Below, piece after piece: positions 1-5,311 of a stretch of DNA of 5,311 nucleotides. The notes below the pieces were generated by a model. That model was not told where the DNA came from, searched no databases, and was given only the letters and a program-made list of their open reading frames with translations. The DNA comes from Xanthobacteraceae bacterium (GTDB lineage: Bacteria > Pseudomonadota > Alphaproteobacteria > Rhizobiales > Xanthobacteraceae). The position numbers and the translations under genes were made by a program. The stretch covers positions 1 to 5,311 of the forward strand of contig JASHWN010000399.1 in the NCBI GenBank assembly GCA_030044035.1. The letters are read 5' to 3'. How positions within the stretch are numbered: position 1 is the stretch's first letter; each line of letters begins with the position of its first letter.

Positions 1-150
1 GTTCAGGGCGGGAGGCGTTGTGTGGCAAGTCGGGCAACCTTTCCCCATCTGTTGAGTATAAGCCGGCGTGGCGTTCACCGTCGACGATAATTTCACCGCT
101 GCCAATGCGATAACAACCGACAAGCCGATCAAGATCAGAACGATTTTCAT
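1..150 (-). CDS. Small exported mono-haem c-type cytochrome-like protein (N-terminal part, runs off the window)
   Basis: The first 50 codons of a leftward gene are visible, and its 3' end lies beyond position 1. The start ATG (150-148) is preceded at 8 nt by a perfect AGGAGG. Translation begins MKIVLILIGLSVVIALAAVK, a lysine followed by a hydrophobic stretch of about 17 residues that looks like a signal peptide or a single membrane anchor. A short polar region (residues 20-38) follows, then GKGCPTCHTTPP with a CxxCH haem-attachment motif at Cys39-Pro-Thr-Cys42-His43. CxxCH just after an export signal is the hallmark of periplasmic c-type cytochromes, with haem attached by the Ccm machinery. 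The axial methionine or second histidine would lie outside the window, so redox function is inferred from the motif alone. It is separated from the slipin gene by 162 bp and need not belong to that operon. The gene is easily missed because it is short and truncated. Confidence 0.72.
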   Translation of the reverse strand, partial: MKIVLILIGLSVVIALAAVKLSSTVNATPAYTQQMGKGCPTCHTTPPALN

Positions 151-158
151 GGGGTCTA

Positions 159-164
159 CCTCCT
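159..164 (-). promoter_or_regulatory. Ribosome binding site of the small cytochrome-like gene
   Basis: The minus strand reads AGGAGG here, a perfect Shine-Dalgarno core, with 8 nt to the ATG at 150. It supports the short reading frame as a real gene. Confidence 0.75.
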
Positions 165-312
165 GTAGCTTGATCGCCCCTCTCGTCAAAAACTCTCAGC
201 GTTCAGCCGCCGGACTAGCGAGGCCACGTTAGCCAACAGGAAGCTTAGTCCGCTTTCCTCTGTCGCGACACCTTAGCGACCAGACGGGCTGCTTGCCCTT
301 GCTGCCAGGTAC
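165..312. other. Intergenic gap with no recognisable signal
   Basis: This is the stretch between the slipin stop codon and the ribosome binding site of the cytochrome-like gene. I see no reading frame with a ribosome binding site and no GC stem followed by a T-run that would make a clear terminator. A TTGACG hexamer on the minus strand (189-184) resembles a -35 box, but no -10 box lies at a suitable distance. A 10 bp palindrome, tgtcgcgaca, lies near 262-271. The promoter of the small gene may be here but cannot be placed. Confidence 0.4.
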
Positions 313-1071
313 TCACGACCCCTGCCGCATCCCGGCAAACGCCTGCAGCCATTCGATCGGGAACGGGAAGACGATGGTCGAGCCGCGCTCGTTGGAAATG
401 TCGAACAGGGTGCCGAGATAGCGCAGCTGCATGGCCTGCGGCACGCCGCCGAGGATGCGCGCGGCCTCGACCAGCTTTTGCGCGGCCTGCTGCTCGCCCT
501 CGGCGTTGATGATTTTCGCCCGGCGCTCGCGCTCGGCCTCGGCCTGGCGGGCGATGGCGCGCACCATGCTCTCGTCGAGGTCGATGCGCTTGAGCTCGAC
601 GTTGGAGACCTTGATGCCCCAGCCCTCGGTCTGCTTGTCGAGCACGTCCTGGATGTCGGCATTGAGCTTGTCGCGCTCGGCCAGCATCTGGTCGAGGTCG
701 TGCTTGCCCAGCACCCAGCGCAAGGTGGTCTGCGCGAGCTGGCTCGTTGCCGCCAGATAATTGCTGACCTGGATGATGGCCTTCTCGGCGTCGACGACGC
801 GGAAATAGATCACGGCGCTGACCTTGACCGAGACGTTGTCGCGCGAGATCACGTCCTGCGGCGGCACCTCGTCGACCACCACGCGCAGGTCGACGCGCAC
901 CATCTGCTGGACGATCGGATAGAGCAGGATCAGGCCGGGACCTTTGGTGCCGGTATAGCGGCCGAGCGTGAACACCACGCCGCGCTCGTATTCGCGCAAG
1001 ACCTTGATCGAGGCGTAGAGGAACATCAAAACGATCACGCCGATGACGATGATCACTGGCAGAAACAACAT
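313..1071 (-). CDS. Slipin / stomatin-like SPFH (band 7) membrane protein
   Basis: This 252-residue protein is a prokaryotic stomatin (slipin), expected to sit in the inner membrane and oligomerise as a scaffold of membrane microdomains. Residues 2-20 are one strongly hydrophobic segment. The SPFH/band 7 domain follows: [20 protein letters not shown] (residues 28-47), then [21 protein letters not shown] (60-80, [11 protein letters not shown] being typical of slipins), VSAVIYFRV, then [15 protein letters not shown] (151-165). Residues 172-205 are rich in Ala, Glu, Arg and Gln and form the usual coiled-coil region, ending in a hydrophobic tail with FPFPIEWL (235-242). Family members are about 250-260 residues, so it is full length. 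I chose the ATG at 1071 because AAGGAG stands 7 nt upstream and the membrane segment starts at once; an in-frame ATG at 1104 would add 11 residues with no such site. It lies downstream of an NfeD protease gene on the same strand, the conserved stomatin-operon arrangement. The molecular role is inferred from the family. Confidence 0.93.
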   Translation of the reverse strand: MLFLPVIIVIGVIVLMFLYASIKVLREYERGVVFTLGRYTGTKGPGLILLYPIVQQMVRVDLRVVVDEVPPQDVISRDNVSVKVSAVIYFRVVDAEKAIIQVSNYLAATSQLAQTTLRWVLGKHDLDQMLAERDKLNADIQDVLDKQTEGWGIKVSNVELKRIDLDESMVRAIARQAEAERERRAKIINAEGEQQAAQKLVEAARILGGVPQAMQLRYLGTLFDISNERGSTIVFPFPIEWLQAFAGMRQGS

Positions 1072-1078
1072 GGCGGTG

Positions 1079-1084
1079 CTCCTT
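1079..1084 (-). promoter_or_regulatory. Ribosome binding site that sets the slipin start
   Basis: The minus strand reads AAGGAG, 7 nt before the ATG at 1071. It decides between that ATG and the in-frame ATG at 1104, whose upstream sequence has no purine-rich site. Confidence 0.7.
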
Positions 1085-1102
1085 GCTCGCGGCGCGCGCA
1101 TC

Positions 1103-1108
1103 ATTATC
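1103..1108 (-). promoter_or_regulatory. Possible -10 box of an internal slipin promoter
   Basis: The minus strand reads GATAAT, one base from the TATAAT consensus, in an AT-richer patch between the palindrome and the slipin gene. No good -35 box is seen at 16-18 bp (AACGAA or AAACGA). If real, it would let slipin be transcribed separately from nfeD. This is a weak call. Confidence 0.2.
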
Positions 1109-1157
1109 AGATGGCTTGCGATAGTTCGTTTGCCTGATTTCCTATTGATCGGAGAAA

Positions 1158-1292
1158 GCCGTCGATCGCAACGGCTGCCGTGTGTTTCGAAAGGATTTTT
1201 CTGTCAAGGGCGCGAAGCGCCGCCTTCGGCGGTCGAAGACCCTTGACAGAAAAATCCTTTCGAAACTTTTTGCTGCCGTTGCGATCGACGGC
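1158..1292. repeat. 135 bp palindromic element with 53 bp inverted arms (MITE/REP-like)
   Basis: The arms 1158-1210 and 1240-1292 are inverted copies. An outer 18 bp block (GCCGTCGATCGCAACGGC, 1158-1175 against 1275-1292) matches perfectly, and an inner 27 bp block (1184-1210 against 1240-1266) matches perfectly. Between them lies an equal-length 8 bp block (1176-1183 tgccgtgt, 1267-1274 tttttgct) in which only two positions pair. The pairing is therefore 47 of 53. The 29 bp centre holds short triloop hairpins. It sits in the 294 bp gap between nfeD and slipin, 73 bp from the nfeD stop codon and 86 bp from the slipin start. As RNA it would form a very stable long hairpin on either strand. There is no long T-run after the stem, so it is not a classic intrinsic terminator. 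A small non-autonomous mobile or dispersed repeat is the likeliest reading; no clear target-site duplication is visible in the flanks. An mRNA-processing or attenuation structure is the alternative. Confidence 0.85.
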
Positions 1293-1365
1293 GGAACGCG
1301 ACGGCACTGGATCTGAACTGTCAATCGTCCCCCCTGCTTCGTTTCGAACGATCCGCTCTGTCCGT

Positions 1366-2730
1366 TCACATCGACTGCACCAGAAGAACCAAGCCGTCGC
1401 GGCGGATCACCTTGACGGCGGTGCCGGCCTTGAGCGGCGCGTCGGCGCGGGCGCGCCAGATTTCGCCCTTGACCCGCACCCTGCCCTCTTCGCCCTCCCA
1501 GAATACCGTTTCACCCTCGGCGCCGATCAGCGCTTCGCTGCCGGTGACGACCGGCTTTTTACGCGAGTGCAGCAGCGCGCCGAGCGCCCCGACAATGAGG
1601 GCGGCGCTGGCGATCGCGGCGCCGATCACCACCGTGCCGGACAACGCGAAGCCCGAGGTGCGCGCCGGAAACATCATCAGCGCGCCGATCACGAAGGCGG
1701 CGATGCCGCCGACGCCGAGCGCACCGAAGGCGCCGATATGGACTTCGGCCAGCATCAAGCCGATGCCGACGATGACCAAAGCCGCGCCCGCATAGTTGAT
1801 CGGAATGAAGGCGAGCGCGTAGAGCGCGACCAACAGCGAAATGACGCCGATCAGGCCCGGCGCCACCGCGCCGGGATTGAAGAATTCCAGAATGAGGCCG
1901 TAGACGCCGATCAGCATCAGGATGAACGCGACGTTCGGATCGGTGACGAGCTTCAAAAGCTCGGTGCGCCAGTCGGGCGGCGCTCTGACGATTGTGAGCC
2001 CGGCGGTGGCGAGCTTGAACGGCTTGCCGTTCACCGTGACGGTGCGGCCGTCGATTTGCTGCAGAAGATCCGGCACGTCGTTGGCGATGACGTCGATCAC
2101 GTGCATCGACAAGGCTTCGGATGCCGGCAGGCTGACGGCCGAGCGCACCGCCTCGGCGGCCCAATCGGCGTTGTGGTGGTTGAGCGCGGCGAGGCTCTGG
2201 ATATAGGCGGTCGCGTCGTTGATGATCTTCCGCGTTTCGGTGTCCTGCGCGCCGGCGTTCTTGTCCTGCTGCTTCTGCTCGGAGCCGCCGGGAAACAGCG
2301 AGCCGCCGCCGATCTGCACCGGCGTCGCGGCGCCGATATTGGTGCCGGGCGCCATGGCGGCGATGGCGCTCGCATAGGCGATGTAGGTGCCGGCGCTGGC
2401 GGCCCGCGCCCCGCTCGGCGCCACGAAGGTCGCGACCGGCACCGGGGACGCAAGCATGGCACGGATGATCTGGCGCATCGAGGTATCGAGGCCGCCCGGC
2501 GTGTTCATGCGCAGCACGATCAATCCGGTGTCGCCGCTGGCCGCGGCAGCGTCGATTTCACGTCCCACATAATCGGCGACCGCCGGCCCGATGGCGCCGT
2601 CGATGTCGAGCACGACCGCGCGGCCGGCGGCGTGCGCCGGCGGCGCGGAAAAAACGCAAAAAGCGAAAAAAACAGCCGCGACCGCCAGGATGGCGTCAGC
2701 CGCGCGCCGTCGGATGCGATAATGGTCCAT
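1366..2730 (-). CDS. nfeD: Long-form NfeD membrane protein with N-terminal ClpP-class serine protease domain (stomatin operon partner)
   Basis: This is a 454-residue protein. Residues 1-35 form a signal peptide (RIRRR, then a hydrophobic core, likely cut after AHA). Residues 36-220 are a ClpP/SppA-like protease domain: VVLDIDGAIGPAVADYV, LRMNTPGGLDTSMRQII (73-89), then GARAASAGTYIAYA (107-120) and MAPGTNIGAATPV (126-138). Ser112 in ASAGT is the expected nucleophile. Lys168 in TRKIINDATAYIQSL aligns by pattern with the general-base lysine of the Pyrococcus horikoshii protein PH1510 (Ser97/Lys138). Residues 265-388 carry about five membrane helices, with EFFNPGAVAPGLIG between the first two. 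Residues 395-454 match the NfeD OB-fold (SEALIGAEGETV, GEIWRARADAPLKAG). In the archaeal pair, the protease cleaves the C-terminus of stomatin, so the slipin gene downstream is the likely partner. I chose the ATG at 2730 because it gives a proper signal peptide; in-frame ATGs at 2838, 2796 and 2787 add a non-signal leader. No candidate start has a good ribosome binding site. Confidence 0.93.
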   Translation of the reverse strand: MDHYRIRRRAADAILAVAAVFFAFCVFSAPPAHAAGRAVVLDIDGAIGPAVADYVGREIDAAAASGDTGLIVLRMNTPGGLDTSMRQIIRAMLASPVPVATFVAPSGARAASAGTYIAYASAIAAMAPGTNIGAATPVQIGGGSLFPGGSEQKQQDKNAGAQDTETRKIINDATAYIQSLAALNHHNADWAAEAVRSAVSLPASEALSMHVIDVIANDVPDLLQQIDGRTVTVNGKPFKLATAGLTIVRAPPDWRTELLKLVTDPNVAFILMLIGVYGLILEFFNPGAVAPGLIGVISLLVALYALAFIPINYAGAALVIVGIGLMLAEVHIGAFGALGVGGIAAFVIGALMMFPARTSGFALSGTVVIGAAIASAALIVGALGALLHSRKKPVVTGSEALIGAEGETVFWEGEEGRVRVKGEIWRARADAPLKAGTAVKVIRRDGLVLLVQSM

Positions 2731-2794
2731 CGAAGCCGAACCGAACGCGGCGAAATTTTTTGGGGCTCGTCCGCCGCCTCGCTGCATATCGGCC

Positions 2795-2800
2795 ATTATA
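2795..2800 (-). promoter_or_regulatory. Candidate -10 box of the nfeD-slipin promoter
   Basis: The minus strand reads a perfect TATAAT in otherwise very GC-rich sequence, about 65 nt upstream of the chosen nfeD ATG. A start of transcription near 2788 would give a leader of about 58 nt and would exclude the longer in-frame starts. The region at -35 (GGGACG at 17 bp) is a poor match, so an activator or a different sigma factor may be involved if this is the promoter. Confidence 0.35.
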
Positions 2801-2888
2801 GCGGGCTCGCGCGGGCGCGTCCCGCCGCGGCCCACCATCCGGCGTGTCGTTCAACCGGAATTTCGGAACTTCGACTATGCGCCGCGAG

Positions 2889-2894
2889 TTGACA
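2889..2894 (+). promoter_or_regulatory. tkt: Possible -35 box upstream of tkt
   Basis: The plus strand reads a perfect TTGACA 41 nt before the tkt start codon. At 16-18 bp downstream the sequence is GC-rich (cagcgccg) with no -10 match, so the hexamer may be chance. The tkt promoter must lie within 2731-2919 or further upstream, but cannot be placed firmly. Confidence 0.2.
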
Positions 2895-2919
2895 ACGGGG
2901 GAGGTCCACCCAGCGCCGC

Positions 2920-2926
2920 GGAGGGG
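2920..2926 (+). promoter_or_regulatory. tkt: Ribosome binding site of tkt
   Basis: GGAGGGG lies 9 nt upstream of the ATG at 2936 and supports that start, although it gives a longer N-terminus than usual for the family. Confidence 0.6.
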
Positions 2927-2935
2927 TTTTTCATC

Positions 2936-5047
2936 ATGGCCACAACCGAATCCCGTAAACGCGAGCAATCGCGGGCGCTGGCCCGCGGCCCCGCCGAGCT
3001 TTCCGCCCGCGCCGACCTGTTATGCATCAACACCATCCGCACCCTGGCGATGGACGCGGTGCAAAAGGCGAATTCCGGCCATCCCGGCACGCCGATGGCG
3101 CTGGCGCCGGTCGCCTATACGGTCTGGCAGCGGGCGCTGCGCTTCGATTGCGACGATCCGCGCTGGTGCAATCGCGACCGCTTCGTGCTGTCGAACGGCC
3201 ACGCCTGCATGCTGCTTTACGCGCTGCTGCATCTGGCGCGCGTCGCCGATCCCGACGAGCCGGGCCGGCCTGCCGTCAGCCTCGACGATATCAAGCACTT
3301 TCGCCAGCTTGGCAGCCGCTGCCCGGGTCATCCCGAGCACGGCGTCACGCCGGGCGTCGAAGCCACCACCGGCCCGTTGGGCCAGGGCTGCGGCAACAGC
3401 GTCGGCATGGCGATCGGCGGACGCTGGCTGGCGAGCCGGTTCAATCGGCCGGACTTTTCCCTGTTCGATTTCAACGTCTACACGTTTTGCAGCGACGGCG
3501 ACCTGATGGAGGGCGTCGCCAGCGAAGCCGCCTCGTTCGCCGGCCATTTGCAGCTGTCGAACCTGTGCTGGATCTACGACAACAATCACATCACCATCGA
3601 CGGCGCGACCGAGATCACCTTCAGCGAGAACGTCGCGGCGCGGTTTCGCGCCTACCGCTGGGCCGTCATCCATGTCGCCGACGCCAACGATTGCGACGCG
3701 GTCGAGGAGGCGCTGGTGCAGTTCGGCAAACGGAGCGACCGGCCGACGCTGATCATCGTCGACAGCCACATCGCCTACGGCGCGCCGCACAAGCAGGACA
3801 CCAGCGCCGCCCACGGCGAACCGCTCGGCGAGGACGAGGTGCGGCTCACCAAGAAGAACTACGGCTGGCCCGAGGACGCGCACTTTCTGGTGCCCGACGG
3901 CGTCTACGGACATTTTGCTGCGAGCATTGGCGAGCGCGGCCGCAACCTGCATCGGCAATGGGACGAAAAGTTCGCCGAATATTGCCGGCTTTATCCCGAG
4001 CTCGGCGCGCGGCTCAAAGCAATTCAGGCCGGCGAGCTGCCGCCGCGCTGGGACTCGAGCCTGCCGAGCTTCCCGGCCGACGCCAAAGGCATCGCGACGC
4101 GCGATTCCGCCAGCAAAGTGCTCAATGCCATTGCGCAGAATTATCCGTGGCTGATCGGCGGCGCCGCCGATCTCGCCACCTCGACCAGGGCGACGCTGAA
4201 ATTCGAATCCGCCGGCAATTTCGAGCCGGCCGAGACCGCCGGCCGCAATCTCCATTTCGGCATCCGCGAGCACGCCATGGGCGCGGTGCTCAATGGCCTG
4301 GCGCTCGACGGCCTGCGGCCGTTCGGTTCGAGCTTTCTGATCTTTACCGATTACATGCGGCCGCCGATTCGGCTCGCCGCGATGATGCAGCTGCCGGTCA
4401 TCTACGTGTTGACCCACGATTCCATCGGGCTCGGCGAAGACGGCCCGACCCATCAGCCGATCGAGCAGCTGATCGGACTGCGCAACGTGCCCGGACTGAC
4501 GGTCATCCGGCCGGCCGACGCCAATGAGGTGGTCGAAGCCTGGCGCGTGCTCATCAAGCTGAAGACGCCGGTGTTGCTGGCGCTCACCCGCCAGCCGCTT
4601 CCCACGCTCGACCGCAGCCGCTACGCTTCGGCCGCGGGTTTGGCGCGCGGCGGCTATGTTTTGGCCGATGCGCAGGGTGGCCGGCCCGATGTGATTTTGA
4701 TCGGCACCGGAAGCGAAGTTTCTGTCTGCGTGGCGGCGGCCGAGATACTGGCGAAGCAAAGCGTAAAAGTGCGCGTCGTCAGCCTGCCGTCATGGGAGCT
4801 GTTCGACGCGCAGGATAAAGCGTATCGCGAGTCCGTTCTGCCCAAGGCCGTGGCGGCGCGTGTCGCGGTCGAGGCCGGCGCCACCCGCGGCTGGGAGCGC
4901 TACGCCGGAGTCGACGGCGCTGTCGTCGGTATGCATCGGTTCGGCGCCTCGGCGCCGCTCAAGGACGTCATGAACGCCTTCGGCTTCACCGCCGAGCACG
5001 TCGCGGCGGTCGCCAAGGAGCAGATTGCGAAATGGAAGGGGCCATGA
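2936..5047 (+). CDS. tkt: Transketolase
   Basis: This 703-residue thiamine-diphosphate and Mg-dependent cytosolic enzyme moves two-carbon ketol units between sugar phosphates in the non-oxidative pentose phosphate pathway (and in the Calvin cycle where present). The N-terminal TPP domain has NSGHPGTPMALAPVAYTVW (46-64), LSNGHACML (85-93), GPLGQG (146-151) and the cofactor motif SDGDLMEG (186-193) ending in YDNNHITIDG (214-223). HGEPLG lies at 294-299. The central pyrimidine-binding domain has FGIREHAMG (441-449) with the expected catalytic Glu445, and GLGEDGPTHQPIE (498-510). The C-terminal domain runs from about 570 (ILIGTGSEVSVCVAAAEIL, then VRVVSLPSWELFD). Usual length is about 660-680; the excess is a polar leader of about 25 residues (2-26), and the start is supported by GGAGGGG at 9 nt. 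The first glycine of GDG is Ser186, an oddity. The stop codon overlaps the transaldolase start, so the two genes form an operon. It is transcribed divergently from nfeD. Confidence 0.97.
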   Translation: MATTESRKREQSRALARGPAELSARADLLCINTIRTLAMDAVQKANSGHPGTPMALAPVAYTVWQRALRFDCDDPRWCNRDRFVLSNGHACMLLYALLHLARVADPDEPGRPAVSLDDIKHFRQLGSRCPGHPEHGVTPGVEATTGPLGQGCGNSVGMAIGGRWLASRFNRPDFSLFDFNVYTFCSDGDLMEGVASEAASFAGHLQLSNLCWIYDNNHITIDGATEITFSENVAARFRAYRWAVIHVADANDCDAVEEALVQFGKRSDRPTLIIVDSHIAYGAPHKQDTSAAHGEPLGEDEVRLTKKNYGWPEDAHFLVPDGVYGHFAASIGERGRNLHRQWDEKFAEYCRLYPELGARLKAIQAGELPPRWDSSLPSFPADAKGIATRDSASKVLNAIAQNYPWLIGGAADLATSTRATLKFESAGNFEPAETAGRNLHFGIREHAMGAVLNGLALDGLRPFGSSFLIFTDYMRPPIRLAAMMQLPVIYVLTHDSIGLGEDGPTHQPIEQLIGLRNVPGLTVIRPADANEVVEAWRVLIKLKTPVLLALTRQPLPTLDRSRYASAAGLARGGYVLADAQGGRPDVILIGTGSEVSVCVAAAEILAKQSVKVRVVSLPSWELFDAQDKAYRESVLPKAVAARVAVEAGATRGWERYAGVDGAVVGMHRFGASAPLKDVMNAFGFTAEHVAAVAKEQIAKWKGP
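5034..5041 (+). promoter_or_regulatory. tal: Ribosome binding site of tal, inside the end of tkt
   Basis: The purine run GGAAGGGG covers the last codons of tkt and ends 2 nt before the tal ATG. Its close spacing and the ATGA overlap favour reinitiation by ribosomes finishing tkt. Confidence 0.45.
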
Positions 5048-5311
5048 ATCGGTTGCGGGCGCTCGCAGAACAAGGCCAGGCAGTCTGGCTCGATTTTTTA
5101 TCGCGCGACATCATCCACAACGGACATTTGCAGCAACTGATCGATCAGGACGGTCTCGCCGGCATCACCTCCAACCCGTCGATCTTCGAGAAGGCGATGG
5201 GCGACTCGGAGACCTACGATACCGACATCGCCCGGCTGGTCGGCGACGGCAGCCTGCCGGTCAGCAGAATTTACGAGCGGCTGGCAACGGCGGACATCGC
5301 CGCCGCCGCCG
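5044..5311 (+). CDS. tal: Transaldolase (N-terminal part, runs off the window)
   Basis: Eighty-nine codons are visible. The protein begins MNRLRALAEQGQAVWLDFLS and continues RDIIHNGHLQQLIDQDGLAG, then ITSNPSIFEKAM (41-52). GITSNPSIF fits the transaldolase signature around T-S-N-P, and VWLDFLSRD is typical of the mycobacterial/actinobacterial-type transaldolase (TIGR00876-like). The enzyme transfers dihydroxyacetone units between sedoheptulose 7-phosphate and glyceraldehyde 3-phosphate through a Schiff-base lysine, which lies beyond the window. The start ATG shares four bases with the tkt stop codon (ATGA at 5044-5047), showing translational coupling with the partner enzyme. In several alphaproteobacteria this type of transaldolase is fused to a C-terminal glucose-6-phosphate isomerase; whether that is so here cannot be seen. 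Confidence 0.93.
   Translation, partial: MNRLRALAEQGQAVWLDFLSRDIIHNGHLQQLIDQDGLAGITSNPSIFEKAMGDSETYDTDIARLVGDGSLPVSRIYERLATADIAAAA

Noticed and set aside
1158..1292. The palindrome as an intrinsic terminator
   Set aside because: No long T-run follows the stem on either strand, the stem is far longer than a terminator, and the downstream slipin gene is the usual operon partner.
1158..1292. The palindrome as a CRISPR unit or tRNA/rRNA gene
   Set aside because: There is no direct-repeat and spacer periodicity, and no tRNA arm pattern or rRNA-like sequence.
1107..1369. Short frames across the nfeD-slipin gap reading FERIFLSR on both strands
   Set aside because: They are products of the palindrome itself, which reads alike on both strands. 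None has a supported start or a known domain.
2731..2838. A longer NfeD start at 2838, 2796 or 2787
   Set aside because: These starts put an Arg/Gly-rich leader before an otherwise standard signal peptide, have no ribosome binding site, and lie upstream of or within the likely promoter.
1180..2892. A 570-codon open frame on the plus strand, opposite nfeD
   Set aside because: It is antisense to a clear NfeD protein. Its predicted product is a low-complexity run of Asp, His, Arg, Gly and Ala typical of a GC-rich shadow frame, it starts inside the palindrome, and it has no recognisable domain.
3022..4527. A 501-codon plus-strand frame overlapping tkt
   Set aside because: It is an arginine-rich out-of-frame shadow of the transketolase gene.
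3020..4759. A 579-codon open frame on the minus strand, opposite tkt
   Set aside because: It is fully antisense to transketolase, with composition biased to Arg, Ala, Gly, His and Asp, and no domain or ribosome binding site. It arises from the third-position GC bias of tkt.

Overview
The window is GC-rich bacterial DNA with third-position GC bias, AGGAGG-type ribosome binding sites and closely packed genes. The base composition, the tkt-tal gene pair and the small haem-motif protein together suggest an alphaproteobacterium, probably of the Hyphomicrobiales/Bradyrhizobium-like group. This assignment rests on sequence feel and gene order and was not tested by a search.

Layout. (1) Positions 1-150, minus strand: the start of a small exported protein with one CxxCH haem c motif, cut off by the window edge. 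It has a very good ribosome binding site. (2) Positions 313-2730, minus strand: a stomatin operon. The upstream gene encodes a long-form NfeD membrane protein with a ClpP-class serine protease domain. The downstream gene encodes a slipin (SPFH/band 7 protein). The two genes are separated by 294 bp, and about half of that gap is a 135 bp near-perfect palindrome (1158-1292) with 53 bp arms and a centre made of small GAA/TTC triloop hairpins. (3) Positions 2731-2935: the divergent control region between nfeD (leftward) and tkt (rightward). (4) Positions 2936-5311, plus strand: transketolase followed by the start of transaldolase, overlapping by 4 bp (ATGA).

How the genes work together. NfeD and slipin are known partners: the protease domain of NfeD cleaves the hydrophobic C-terminal region of stomatin in the studied archaeal pair, and the bacterial pairs are linked to membrane quality control or microdomains. 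Transketolase and transaldolase are the two enzymes of the non-oxidative pentose phosphate branch, and the overlap implies they are made together. Transketolase would also serve a Calvin cycle if the organism has one, but nothing here shows that.

The coding genes are mostly ordinary family members. The least explained piece of sequence is the large structured palindrome inside the nfeD-slipin operon, which looks like a short non-coding (MITE- or REP-like) element. A second point of interest is a serine in place of the usual first glycine of the transketolase GDG thiamine-diphosphate motif.
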